Source: Pseudomonas triticicola
GTDB taxonomy: Bacteria; Pseudomonadota; Gammaproteobacteria; Pseudomonadales; Pseudomonadaceae
Reading direction: 5' to 3'
Assembly (NCBI RefSeq): GCF_019145375.1
Contig: NZ_JAHSTX010000001.1
Location: 4,303,501-4,367,500, forward strand
DNA length: 64,000 bases
In this document: piece after piece, positions 27,447 to 35,980 of the stretch
Numbering within the stretch: position 1 is the first letter of the stretch
How the letters are laid out: each line of letters starts with the position of its first letter
Translations under genes and position numbers: made by a program
The notes under the pieces: model-generated
The model's input: only the letters and a program-made list of their open reading frames with translations
What the model was told of the DNA's origin: nothing
Database searches by the model: none

Positions 27447-29447
27447 TCAACGCACCAGATGCAGGAACTGCATGTGCCGTTCGTACTGGTCGAGGATGTC
27501 GTTGATGATCTGCTCTTTGGTGTAGCCGACCAGATCGTAGTCCTGACTGCCCTCGCTCAAATGCACTTCGGCGCGGTAGTAGCGGCGATTGTTGAGTTGC
27601 TTGGAACCCATGCCGCCGCGCGCGAACGATGGCGTGAAGTAGCCGCGCATCTGCACCTGATAGATGAACGGATGCTGCTCGCCATGGCCGATTTCCAGGC
27701 TGACGTTGTCATGCGCCGGATCCGGCTGGGTGACCACGTGCAGGCCTTTTTCGACGAACACGGCGGTCACTTCCTCGATCGCCGGGCGCACCGTGCTTTC
27801 CATGAAGCGGTATACCTCGTCGCGGGACGGGAAGTGCACGGCCTGGCTCAGGCGCTGACGCCAGCCACCGGTGCCACGCCGCGAACCGGAGACCGGCGCC
27901 AGCGAATGCAGCTGCGCGATCTGCTTCTGCGATTCCAGATAGAACGCCTTGTGCAGGCCCCACATCATCAGCAGCAGAATCAACGAGAACGGCAATGAGG
28001 TCAGCACCACCGCTGACTTCAACGCATCGATGCTGCCGGAAAACAGCAGTGCGCTGGTGATCAGCGCGGTCATCGCGCCCCAGAACACCCGCAGCCATTT
28101 CGGCCCGTCTTCATCCGGGTTGCCACCCTTGGCCGACAGGGTCGAGAGGACCACGGTGCCAGAGTCCGCCGAGGTCACGAAGAACACGAAGCTGATGAAC
28201 ACCGTCACGGCGATGACGGTCTTGCTCCACGGGTAGGTTTCCAGCAGCAGATAAATGCTCATCGACGGGTTGTCGATGGCCGACATGCCCAGCGCACTCA
28301 TGCCGTGATTGAGCACCTGATCCAGGGCGCTGTTGCCGAAAATCGACATCCAAGCGAGGGTGAACCCGAGCGGGATCAACAGCACGCCGAAGACGAATTC
28401 ACGGATGGTGCGGCCACGGGAAATCCGCGCGATGAACAGGCCCACGAACGGCGACCAGGCGATCCACCAGGCCCAGTAGAACACGGTCCAGCCACCCAGC
28501 CAGTCACTTGGTTTGTCGTAAGCGTAGAGATCGAAACTCTTCATCGGCAACGCGCCGAGGTAGTCGCCGACGTTCTGGATCAGCGTGTTAAGCAGGTGCT
28601 GCGTCGGTCCAGCGAACAGCACGAACAGCAGCAGTCCGCAGGCAAGCAGCATGTTGATGTCGGACATTACCCGCACGCCTTTGTCGACGCCGGAGACCGC
28701 AACGATGATCGCCGCGCCCATCATCAGCGTGATCAGGCCGACCTGAATCCACTGGGTATGGGCGATGCCGAACAGATAATCCAGGCCCGAGTTGAGGTGC
28801 AGCACACCGAAGCCCATGTCGGCACCGAGGCCGAATACCGTAGCGATGATGCCGAAGCCGTCCACTGCGTAACCGATGGGGCCGTTGATGCGTTTACCAA
28901 TCAGCGGATACAGCGCCGAACGCAGGGCCAGCGGCAGATTGTGGCGGTAAGCGAAATAGGCCAGCGCCATGCCGACGAAAGCGAACACGCCCCAGCCATG
29001 CAGGCCCCAGTGCAGAAACAGAATTTGCATCGCCTGGCGAGCCGCATCGGCGGTACCGGCCTCGCCTTGCGGCGGCTGGAGCATGTGCGTCAGCGGTTCG
29101 GAGACACAGAAGAAGAACAGCGTGATGCTGATCCCGGCGGCGAACAGCATGCCCGCCCAGGACAGGTAACTGAATTCGGGCTCGTCGTGGTCGGCACCGA
29201 GTTTTATCTTGCCGTAGCCGGATAACGCGGTGACCACCACGAAGACCAGATACAGGGTCATCGCGAGCATGTAGTACCAGCCGACCGTATTGGCCGCCCA
29301 GTTTTGCGCTTCCAGCAACCAGGCGCCGGCCTGCTCGGGGATGGCGATGACGACAAGACCAAACAGCAGAATGACCGTCGCGGCGAAGTAGAACACCGGC
29401 GGATTCATGCGTACCAGACCGCTGGCGGGGGTAGACGATGCACTCAT
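27447..29447 (-). CDS. betT: Choline/betaine transporter, BCCT family with long C-terminal domain
   Basis: 666 residues. Twelve transmembrane helices span about 15-510. The BCCT signature is WTVFYWAWWIAWSPFVGLFIARISRGRTIREF, with the aromatic-rich substrate box WAWWIAWSPFVG. A cytoplasmic tail of about 150 residues follows, as in osmoregulated BetT. Imports choline by proton symport, for conversion to glycine betaine. A BetI-like operator lies 93-120 bases upstream. A second ATG at residue 14 is possible. Confidence 0.93.
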   Translation of the reverse strand: MSASSTPASGLVRMNPPVFYFAATVILLFGLVVIAIPEQAGAWLLEAQNWAANTVGWYYMLAMTLYLVFVVVTALSGYGKIKLGADHDEPEFSYLSWAGMLFAAGISITLFFFCVSEPLTHMLQPPQGEAGTADAARQAMQILFLHWGLHGWGVFAFVGMALAYFAYRHNLPLALRSALYPLIGKRINGPIGYAVDGFGIIATVFGLGADMGFGVLHLNSGLDYLFGIAHTQWIQVGLITLMMGAAIIVAVSGVDKGVRVMSDINMLLACGLLLFVLFAGPTQHLLNTLIQNVGDYLGALPMKSFDLYAYDKPSDWLGGWTVFYWAWWIAWSPFVGLFIARISRGRTIREFVFGVLLIPLGFTLAWMSIFGNSALDQVLNHGMSALGMSAIDNPSMSIYLLLETYPWSKTVIAVTVFISFVFFVTSADSGTVVLSTLSAKGGNPDEDGPKWLRVFWGAMTALITSALLFSGSIDALKSAVVLTSLPFSLILLLMMWGLHKAFYLESQKQIAQLHSLAPVSGSRRGTGGWRQRLSQAVHFPSRDEVYRFMESTVRPAIEEVTAVFVEKGLHVVTQPDPAHDNVSLEIGHGEQHPFIYQVQMRGYFTPSFARGGMGSKQLNNRRYYRAEVHLSEGSQDYDLVGYTKEQIINDILDQYERHMQFLHLVR

Positions 29448-29539
29448 GAAACGTGCACCTCGAAGGGTTGAAACGTGGCTGAAATGATCGGACTCAGCAA
29501 AGGCAAGCCTCCTGTTGTGAGCGGGCAGCGAACCACCGG

Positions 29540-29567
29540 TTTAACTTGAATGAACGTTCAAGTTAAA
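29540..29567. promoter_or_regulatory. BetI-like operator upstream of betT
   Basis: TTTAACTTGAA-TGAACG-TTCAAGTTAAA is a perfect inverted repeat with TGAACGTTCA at the centre, resembling the TTGAACGTTCAA-type site of the TetR-family choline repressor BetI. It lies 93-120 bases before betT. The betI gene is not in the window. Confidence 0.6.
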
Positions 29568-29710
29568 CATGAATGGGGTGGTAAGGACTAATCGCAGGGC
29601 TGGGCGGTAGGTTTCCTACAGCGCCCAAAGAGGGGTATGACGCGGGTTGGGAGGGATTCGTTCACTGATGAATGGGCTGAAGGCCAGTATCTTGATCCGG
29701 CCTGGAAATC

Positions 29711-29779
29711 TTTCGCGAGCAGGCTCGCTCCCACATTTGCAACGCATTCCAATTGTGGGAGCGAGCCTGCTCGCGAAGA
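29711..29779. repeat. REP doublet
   Basis: TTTCGCGAGCAGGCTCGCTC and its inverted partner TGTGGGAGCGAGCCTGCTCG flank a 20-base spacer downstream of the serine acetyltransferase gene. Confidence 0.88.
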
Positions 29780-29808
29780 GGCCCGATACAACAACACAGA
29801 TTCAAGAC

Positions 29809-30735
29809 CTACTTCTGCGTCCCGTCATCATGCTGCAGATTCGCCTGCGTCAGATTCGCCCCCGCCGGCACACTGCGCGTCAGCCAGACGTTGCCGCCAA
29901 TGGTCGAACCCTTGCCGATGGTGATCCGCCCGAGAATCGTCGCCCCGGCATAAATCACAACGTCATCCTCAACGATCGGGTGACGCGGATGGCCCTTCTG
30001 CAACTGGCCGTCCTCATCCGCCGGAAAGCGCTTGGCGCCCAAAGTGACTGCCTGATAAATGCGCACACGCTCGCCGATGATCGCGGTCTCGCCAATCACC
30101 ACGCCTGTGCCGTGATCGATAAAGAAGCTGCGGCCGATCTGCGCGCCCGGGTGGATATCGATGCCCGTCGCCGAATGCGCGATCTCCGCGCTGATCCGCG
30201 CCAGCAGCGGCAGCCCGGCACGGTATAAATGGTGCGCGAGGCGATGGTGAATCACCGCAAGAATGCCCGGATAGCACAGCAGCACTTCATCAACGCTGCG
30301 TGCCGCCGGGTCGCCGTGATAGGCCGCCAGCACATCGGTGTCGAGCAGCGTGCGCAGGCCCGGCAACGCGAGAGCAAAATCCTGCACGATCTGAATCGCC
30401 CGAGCCTCGACTTCACTGTCATCCTGCGCGCTGTGACGGGCGACGTAACGCAACTCCAGCCGTGTCTGTGCCAGCAATGCATTCAGCGCTACATCAAGCG
30501 TGTGGCCGACGTAGAAATCTTCACTTTCTTCACGTAGATCGACCGGCCCCAGACGCATCGGGAACAGCGCGCCACATAGCGCCTCGAGGATTTCCGCCAT
30601 CGCCGCTCGCGATGGCAATTCGCGGCCGCCCTGCTCCCCTGAAGCCCGGCCATTCTTTGCGCGCCACTGATCCCGCGCGCTGCGCAGCTGGCTGACGATG
30701 GTGTGCAATTGCCAATGGCTGGAACGCTCGCTCAC
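29809..30735 (-). CDS. epsC: Serine O-acetyltransferase, EpsC type
   Basis: 308 residues. The C-terminal left-handed beta-helix is built from hexapeptide repeats ([20 protein letters not shown] then [20 protein letters not shown]), with the catalytic His in [10 protein letters not shown] and in [20 protein letters not shown]. The helical N-terminal part is longer than CysE, as in the EpsC subgroup. It makes O-acetylserine, the carbon acceptor for sulfide in cysteine synthesis, in the cytoplasm. Divergent from dcyD, so both cysteine genes share a 190-base intergenic region. Confidence 0.9.
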   Translation of the reverse strand: MSERSSHWQLHTIVSQLRSARDQWRAKNGRASGEQGGRELPSRAAMAEILEALCGALFPMRLGPVDLREESEDFYVGHTLDVALNALLAQTRLELRYVARHSAQDDSEVEARAIQIVQDFALALPGLRTLLDTDVLAAYHGDPAARSVDEVLLCYPGILAVIHHRLAHHLYRAGLPLLARISAEIAHSATGIDIHPGAQIGRSFFIDHGTGVVIGETAIIGERVRIYQAVTLGAKRFPADEDGQLQKGHPRHPIVEDDVVIYAGATILGRITIGKGSTIGGNVWLTRSVPAGANLTQANLQHDDGTQK

Positions 30736-30925
30736 GGTAAAGACTCCTCACGGGCGGCCGGACTGTCTGGCCGCGTCATCGGCGCCTACTTTACGGCATG
30801 CCTTTGCCGACGAATTAAGAACCGATAGTGCTGCCATCAGTCCATTTGGCTATAAGCGATTGGCGGTTGCCCGGGCAAAAACGGGTGCCTATAGTCCATC
30901 CATTCTTCTGCGCCAGTACGGACCC

Positions 30926-31924
30926 ATGATCAAACAACAGCTGCAACGCTTCCCCCGTCTCGAACTGCTGAGCCACCCCACGCCGCTGGAAAAACTCGAA
31001 CGCCTGTCCACCTGGCTCGGTCGCGAGGTGTATATCAAGCGCGATGACCTGACGCCGCTGGCAATGGGTGGCAACAAGCTGCGCAAACTCGAATACCTCG
31101 CCGCCGACGCGCTCGCGCAAGGTGCTGACACGCTGATCACGGCCGGTGCGCTGCAATCGAACCACGTGCGCCAGACCGCCGCACTGGCGGCGAAACTCGG
31201 CCTCGGTTGTGTGGCGCTGCTGGAAAATCCGCTGGGCACTGATGAGGGCAATTACACCGGCAACGGCAACCGCTTGCTGCTCGATCTGTTCGACACCAGG
31301 GTCGAGCTGGTCGACAACCTCGACAATGCCGACGAACAACTCGCCGCCCTCGCCGTGCGCCTGCGCAGCAACGGCAAGAAGCCGTATCTGGTGCCAATCG
31401 GCGGCTCCAACGCCCTTGGTGCTCTGGGTTACGTGCGCGCCGGGCTGGAACTGGCCGAGCAGATCAAGGACAGCGGCCTGGATTTCGCCGCAGTGGTGCT
31501 GGCCTCCGGCAGTGCCGGTACTCACAGTGGTCTCGGATTGGCGCTGAGTGAGGCGCTGCCGCAATTGCCGGTGATTGGCGTGACCGTTTCGCGCAGTGAA
31601 GAAGATCAGCGCCCGAAGGTTCAGGGTTTGGCCGAACGCACCGCTGAGCTGCTGGGCGTCGAGTTGCCGACCAGCTTCAAGGTCGAGCTGTGGGACGAAT
31701 ATTTCGGCCCGCGTTACGGCGAACCGAATGCCGGTACTTTGGCGGCGGTGAAACTGTTGGCGGCTCAGGAAGGTCTGTTGCTTGACCCGGTCTACACCGG
31801 CAAGGCCATGGCCGGTCTGCTCGACGGGATTGGCCGGCAGCGCTTCGATGACGGCCCGATCATCTTCCTGCACACCGGCGGCGCGCCGGCGTTGTTTGCC
31901 TACAAGGATTTTCTGACAAGATGA
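30926..31924 (+). CDS. dcyD: D-cysteine desulfhydrase
   Basis: 332 residues from [28 protein letters not shown]. It is a PLP enzyme of the ACC-deaminase/D-cysteine desulfhydrase group; the PLP Lys is K51 in [13 protein letters not shown], after IKRDDLTPL, with [18 protein letters not shown] forming the phosphate-binding loop. It converts D-cysteine to pyruvate, ammonia and sulfide. The cystine transporter genes follow 346 bases downstream, as dcyD and fliY/tcyJ adjoin in enterics. ACC deaminase activity cannot be ruled out from sequence alone. Confidence 0.9.
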   Translation: MIKQQLQRFPRLELLSHPTPLEKLERLSTWLGREVYIKRDDLTPLAMGGNKLRKLEYLAADALAQGADTLITAGALQSNHVRQTAALAAKLGLGCVALLENPLGTDEGNYTGNGNRLLLDLFDTRVELVDNLDNADEQLAALAVRLRSNGKKPYLVPIGGSNALGALGYVRAGLELAEQIKDSGLDFAAVVLASGSAGTHSGLGLALSEALPQLPVIGVTVSRSEEDQRPKVQGLAERTAELLGVELPTSFKVELWDEYFGPRYGEPNAGTLAAVKLLAAQEGLLLDPVYTGKAMAGLLDGIGRQRFDDGPIIFLHTGGAPALFAYKDFLTR

Positions 31925-31945
31925 TCACTGCAGATTGCAGATACC

Positions 31946-32065
31946 TGTGGCGAGGGGATTTATCCCCGTTGGGTCGCGGAGCGGCCCCTTGCCTTCGCAA
32001 GTGAGTACACGTCGCAGGACTTGCAACTGTTGCGCAGCAGAACGGGGATAAATTCCCTCGCCACA
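31946..32065. repeat. Palindromic repeat, TGTGGCGAGGGGATTTATCCCCG family, copy 2
   Basis: Same family as 26091-26223: TGTGGCGAGGGGATTTATCC at the left, CGGGGATAAATTCCCTCGCC and CACA at the right, with an inner GGTCGCGGAGCGGCC dyad. It lies between dcyD and the cystine transporter promoter. Confidence 0.88.
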
Positions 32066-32077
32066 ACTGAATTGGCA

Positions 32078-32145
32078 CATATTCCAAAAAACTCTAAAAG
32101 AAACACAATCTAGTATTTTCAAGTCTAAAACAGACATCTTATAGT
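32078..32145 (+). promoter_or_regulatory. Candidate sulfur-type upstream element and -10 of tcyJLN
   Basis: CATATTCCAAAAAACT (32078-32093) shares CATATTCC-nAAAA with the element before the SfnB operon (35792). TATAGT at 32140-32145 is a fair -10 with a poor -35 (TTTCAA), as expected for an activator-dependent promoter. The tract is AT-rich. Confidence 0.4.
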
Positions 32146-32243
32146 CTCGCCGCAGGCGAATTTCGGGCGAGACGCTTAAGCTGCTTTAAGGCAGGATAGC
32201 GCTGTCGTTCAAATCACCCATTTGCCTACATTCCTTAAGCGTC
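32144..32243 (+). promoter_or_regulatory. Overlapping dyads in the tcyJ upstream region
   Basis: GTCTCGCC (32144-32151) pairs with GGCGAGAC (32166-32173), and GACGCTTAAG (32171-32180) pairs with CTTAAGCGTC (32234-32243). The two stems share GAC and are mutually exclusive. An inner CTGC-TTTAAG-GCAG hairpin is at 32181-32194. They may be operator dyads or a leader structure. Confidence 0.35.
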
Positions 32244-32270
32244 TTCCATAAGAAAACACAGGGGCTTGTC

Positions 32271-33071
32271 ATGAATTTTTCCGCACTACGTCGCACTCTG
32301 CTGGTCGGTTCGCTGGGTCTTGCGCTCAGCGCTGGCCTGATCGGTCAGGCAGTGGCCGGTGAGCAGTTGCAACAGATCAAGGACAAAGGCGTTCTCAACG
32401 TCGGCCTGGAAGGCACTTACCCACCGTTCAGCTACGTCGACGAGAACGGCAAGCTGTCCGGTTTCGAAGTCGAGCTGTCCGAAGCCCTGGCGCAAAAGCT
32501 CGGCGTCAAGGCCAAGATTCAGCCGACCAAATGGGACGGCATCCTCGCCGCACTGGAATCCAAGCGTCTGGATCTGGTGGTCAACCAAGTGACCATCTCC
32601 GACGAGCGCAAAAAGAAGTATGACTTCTCCGAACCCTACACCGTGTCCGGCATCCAGGCCCTCGTGCTGAAAAGCAAAGAGTCGGCGCTGAACATCAAGA
32701 CTGCCGCTGACCTGTCCGGCAAGAAAGTCGGTGTCGGCCTGGGCACCAACTACGAGCAGTGGGTTCGCGCCAACGTGCCGGGTGCTGACGTGCGCACCTA
32801 CGATGATGATCCGACCAAGTTCGCCGACCTCAACAACGGTCGTACCGATGCCATCCTGATCGACCGTCTGGCTGCCCTCGAATACGCCAAGAAAGCCCCG
32901 AAAACCGTCGCAGCCGGTGAGGCCTTCTCGCGTCAGGAATCCGGTATCGCCCTGCGCAAAGGCGAGCCTGAACTGCTGGCTGCGGTGAACAAAGCGCTCG
33001 ACGAACTGCGTGCTGACGGCACTCTCGAGAAACTGTCGAAGAAATACTTCAACGCAGACGTCACTAAATAA
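32271..33071 (+). CDS. tcyJ: Cystine ABC transporter, periplasmic binding protein
   Basis: 266 residues. Sec signal peptide to about residue 29 (GQAVAG). Type II amino-acid binding protein (SBP_bac_3): GVLNVGLEGTYPPFSYVDENGKLSGFEVELSEALA and PTKWDGILAALESKRLDLVVNQVTIS are the family's ligand strands, very like FliY/TcyJ. Binds cystine for import by TcyL-TcyN. The next gene starts in the TAATG overlap. Confidence 0.9.
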   Translation: MNFSALRRTLLVGSLGLALSAGLIGQAVAGEQLQQIKDKGVLNVGLEGTYPPFSYVDENGKLSGFEVELSEALAQKLGVKAKIQPTKWDGILAALESKRLDLVVNQVTISDERKKKYDFSEPYTVSGIQALVLKSKESALNIKTAADLSGKKVGVGLGTNYEQWVRANVPGADVRTYDDDPTKFADLNNGRTDAILIDRLAALEYAKKAPKTVAAGEAFSRQESGIALRKGEPELLAAVNKALDELRADGTLEKLSKKYFNADVTK

Positions 33072-33736
33072 TGGAAGAGGCTTTCCAACTCGCGCTGGAT
33101 TCCGCGCCCTTTCTGTTGAAGGGCGCGTACTACACGGTAGTCCTCAGCCTCGGCGGGATGTTCTTCGGTCTGCTGCTGGGCTTCGGCCTCGCGCTGATGC
33201 GCCTGTCGCGCTTCAAATCGGTCAGTTGGCTGGCCCGCATCTACGTGTCGTTCTTTCGCGGCACGCCGTTGCTGGTGCAGCTGTTTGTGATCTATTACGG
33301 CTTGCCGCAACTGGGCATGGAGCTTGATCCGCTGCCGGCAGCGCTGATCGGTTTCTCGCTGAACATGGCCGCCTACGCCTGTGAAATCCTCCGTGCCGCG
33401 ATCGGTTCGATCGAACGCGGTCAGTGGGAAGCTGCTGCGAGTATCGGCATGACCCGCGCGCAGACCCTGCGCCGGGCCATCCTGCCGCAAGCGATGCGCA
33501 CGGCCTTGCCGCCGCTGGGCAATAGCTTCATTTCGCTGGTCAAGGACACGGCGCTGGCCGCGACCATTCAGGTGCCGGAGCTGTTCCGTCAGGCGCAGCT
33601 GATTACCGCCCGGACTTTCGAAGTCTTCACCATGTATCTTGCCGCCGCGCTGATCTACTGGATTCTGGCCACGGTGCTTTCGCACTTGCAGAACAAGTTG
33701 GAAGAGCGGGTCAATCGGCACGACCAGGAGTCCTGA
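33071..33736 (+). CDS. tcyL: Cystine ABC transporter, permease
   Basis: 221 residues, about five transmembrane helices. The His/Glu/Gln-type permease signature is in [22 protein letters not shown] and the coupling loop [37 protein letters not shown]. Overlaps tcyJ by one base and precedes tcyN by four bases. Confidence 0.92.
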   Translation: MEEAFQLALDSAPFLLKGAYYTVVLSLGGMFFGLLLGFGLALMRLSRFKSVSWLARIYVSFFRGTPLLVQLFVIYYGLPQLGMELDPLPAALIGFSLNMAAYACEILRAAIGSIERGQWEAAASIGMTRAQTLRRAILPQAMRTALPPLGNSFISLVKDTALAATIQVPELFRQAQLITARTFEVFTMYLAAALIYWILATVLSHLQNKLEERVNRHDQES

Positions 33737-33740
33737 CGCG

Positions 33741-34490
33741 ATGATTGTCGTGGAAAAACTGACCAAGCAATTCAAGGGTCAGGTCGTGCTCAACGGCATC
33801 GACCTTGAGGTAAAGGAAGGCGAAGTCGTCGCGATCATCGGCCCCAGTGGCTCGGGGAAAACGACGTTCCTGCGTTGCCTGAATTTCCTCGAAGAACCCA
33901 CCAGCGGCCGGATCAAGGTCGGCGATATCGAAATCGATACCAGCCGCCCGCTGAACCAGCAGCAAAGTCTGGTGCGCAACCTGCGCCAGCACGTCGGCTT
34001 CGTGTTCCAGAACTTCAACCTGTTCCCCCATCGCACCGCCTTGGAAAACGTCATCGAAGGCCCGATCGTGGTCAAGAAAATGCCGCGCGACCAAGCGATT
34101 GCCCTGGGTAAAAAGCTGCTGACCAAAGTGGGGCTTGCCGGCAAGGAGGACGCTTATCCGCGCCGACTCTCCGGTGGCCAGCAACAGCGCGTCGCGATTG
34201 CCCGGGCGCTGGCGATGGAACCGGAAGTGATTCTGTTCGACGAACCGACCTCGGCGCTCGATCCGGAACTGGTCGGCGAAGTACTGGCGACCATTCGCGG
34301 TCTTGCCGAAGAAAATCGCACCATGGTGATTGTCACCCATGAAATGGGCTTCGCCCGTGACGTGGCCAATCGCGTGGTGTTTTTCGACAAGGGCGTAATT
34401 GTTGAACAGGGTGAAGCCAAGGCACTGTTTGCCAACCCGAAAGAAGAACGCACCAAACAGTTTCTCAGCAAGTTTCTGAATCACGCCTGA
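33741..34490 (+). CDS. tcyN: Cystine ABC transporter, ATP-binding protein
   Basis: 249 residues. Walker [23 protein letters not shown], signature [22 protein letters not shown], Walker [19 protein letters not shown] and switch His in [19 protein letters not shown]. Polar amino-acid ATPase of the GlnQ group. Last gene of tcyJLN. Confidence 0.92.
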   Translation: MIVVEKLTKQFKGQVVLNGIDLEVKEGEVVAIIGPSGSGKTTFLRCLNFLEEPTSGRIKVGDIEIDTSRPLNQQQSLVRNLRQHVGFVFQNFNLFPHRTALENVIEGPIVVKKMPRDQAIALGKKLLTKVGLAGKEDAYPRRLSGGQQQRVAIARALAMEPEVILFDEPTSALDPELVGEVLATIRGLAEENRTMVIVTHEMGFARDVANRVVFFDKGVIVEQGEAKALFANPKEERTKQFLSKFLNHA

Positions 34491-34710
34491 GAACTTTCTC
34501 AGCAATACCCCTCCACTTCCACGGATGGAAGTTACCTCTCCCCCGGCATTTCAATCTTTTCTACATTTGTTACTAGCGAGCGCAGATATATATTGCGCAA
34601 CGGTTACGCGCACCTCCGAATCGTCATATTTTCATACGTTTGCCTGCGAACAAACCCGCACAAAACCCTGCGCAATTGCCGTTTATCTGTAGCTGGTTTC
34701 GCGCGTACCA

Positions 34711-34727
34711 CTAGGCATATTGCCTAG
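34711..34727. promoter_or_regulatory. Inverted repeat CTAGGCA-TAT-TGCCTAG
   Basis: A perfect 7-base dyad with a 3-base spacer, 60 bases upstream of a candidate TTGACA promoter, is a plausible operator for the Ig-like protein gene. The binder is unknown. The rest of the 461-base gap after tcyN is AT-rich without genes. Confidence 0.4.
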
Positions 34728-34783
34728 GTGACGTAGGAGCTTTCTGATTAACTTGTAATTCACGCATTAACTAAGCCGCTCTA

Positions 34784-34813
34784 TTGACACCCCTCTCCGC
34801 AGACTTTTATCTA
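34784..34813 (+). promoter_or_regulatory. Candidate sigma-70 promoter for the Ig-like protein gene
   Basis: TTGACA (34784-34789) followed after 18 bases by TATCTA (34808-34813). The first hexamer is consensus; the second is weak. It lies about 140 bases before the start codon. Confidence 0.4.
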
Positions 34814-34951
34814 GTCGGCAACCGGCGCCAATTAGTTCAAACAACTCGCGCTAAAACCGAACAAATAGTTTTTGCTTTATTGCCAGTTGATTCGCGCCTT
34901 TTTTGTTTCCCAGAAACGGATTTCGCTGCAAGACTTCAAGGAGAGAAACCG

Positions 34952-35716
34952 ATGACCCGCACTTCGCACAGCCCCGAACTTGCAGCGCCAACGCTGGCAT
35001 GCGCACAAAAAACCGGCATTAACCTGGCAACAGCAGCGCACCTGCTGGTCAATGTACCGCCCTACTGCGGCATGGACGATGGCGATCTGATCGAACTGTT
35101 CTGGAACAAATGCTATGTCGCGTCAAAAGTCCTCAGCGCAGACGATGTGGGTGAGTCAGTGGGCCTGCGGGTGCCGGAGAGTTTCATCACCAATGGCTCC
35201 GCGCGCATTCACTACCGCGTGATGCAGGTCGGCCAGGGCCCGGCGCTGTCTGCGGCGACCCGGGTACAGGTCAAACTCGATTGCCCCGGTGGCCAGCCCA
35301 CTGGGCAGTGCGATGACGAAAACCAGCAACTGGCAGCGGTAATCATCCCTGAAGCGATTCGCCGTCAGGGCGTGAACCCCAGCCAGATCAAACGCGGCGT
35401 GCCGCTGACTATCGAGCCTTACCTGAACATGGCCGAAGACGACGCCATCACCCTGCGCTGGGGCGACGTGCGCATGGACCTGGCGCCTGTCACGGCGGCC
35501 GACGTCGGGCTGCCGATTCAGGTCTGGGTGCCACCGGCGGTGATTGTCGAAGCGGGCGAAGACCTGCGACTGGACGTGACGTACTGCATCCTCGACCGGG
35601 TCGGTAACAACTCGCGCTGGGCACCGCCGCGCACGTTGAAAATCGGTTGCGTAAATCCGTACGTGAAAGTCCCGTTGAAACCCGAATTCAAGGCCGCCGA
35701 ATCACGCACTAAGTGA
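34952..35716 (+). CDS. Pseudomonas-type protein with two Ig-like modules, function unknown
   Basis: 254 residues from an ATG with AAGGAGAG upstream. Two similar beta-rich modules are seen: LLVNVPPYCGMDDGDLIELFWNKCY... SADDVGESVGLRVPESFI... (about 31-110) and LTIEPYLNMAEDDAITLRWGDVRMD... TAADVGLPIQVWVPPAVIVEAG (about 150-235), each with a GDxI-L-W core and an ADVG turn. This points to tandem immunoglobulin-like folds. There is no Sec signal peptide. Related sequences occur as repeated modules in large Pseudomonas proteins; role not known to me. A strong hairpin follows. Confidence 0.65.
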   Translation: MTRTSHSPELAAPTLACAQKTGINLATAAHLLVNVPPYCGMDDGDLIELFWNKCYVASKVLSADDVGESVGLRVPESFITNGSARIHYRVMQVGQGPALSAATRVQVKLDCPGGQPTGQCDDENQQLAAVIIPEAIRRQGVNPSQIKRGVPLTIEPYLNMAEDDAITLRWGDVRMDLAPVTAADVGLPIQVWVPPAVIVEAGEDLRLDVTYCILDRVGNNSRWAPPRTLKIGCVNPYVKVPLKPEFKAAESRTK

Positions 35717-35726
35717 GACCTGCCCA

Positions 35727-35753
35727 AGGTGGGAGGTCAGTGACCTCCCACCT
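35727..35753. terminator. Perfect 13-base inverted repeat after the Ig-like gene
   Basis: AGGTGGGAGGTCA-G-TGACCTCCCACCT lies 11 bases after the stop; there is no T-run, so termination strength is uncertain. Confidence 0.6.
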
Positions 35754-35791
35754 GAAAGTCGTTAACCAAGCCGAACATCCCCCCTTCTATG

Positions 35792-35808
35792 CATATTCCT
35801 AAAAGTTA
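35792..35808 (+). promoter_or_regulatory. Candidate sulfur-limitation element upstream of the SfnB operon
   Basis: CATATTCCTAAAAGTTA sits in an AT-rich tract 104-120 bases before the small ORF at 35912. It shares CATATTCC-nAAAA with 32078 (tcyJ) and ATTCnnAAAAGTTA with 21105 (tauA). Confidence 0.45.
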
Positions 35809-35911
35809 GTTTATTTAATTTTTATACGCGCTTAGGGTATATGCACCGGACCACCGGACATTCTTTCAATCGTCGCACTTCGCGGCGTTTTTCATGAGAT
35901 GTGAGGTAGGT

Positions 35912-35980
35912 ATGGTCCGGAACACAATCACCCCAGTGCAGATCGCCAGGGCATTGCGTGCAGCCAGGGAGCGGCACTGA
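35912..35980 (+). CDS. 22-residue peptide coupled to sfnB
   Basis: ATG to TGA gives MVRNTITPVQIARALRAARE followed by RH. It has a good ribosome site (GAGGTAGGT just upstream) and its TGA overlaps the ATG of the SfnB gene (TGATG), the classic arrangement for translational coupling. The peptide is basic and amphipathic, with ITPVQIARALRAARER able to form one helix. It is either a functional small protein or a leader that gates SfnB translation. It resembles weakly the 29-residue peptide at 59194. Confidence 0.5.
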   Translation: MVRNTITPVQIARALRAARERH

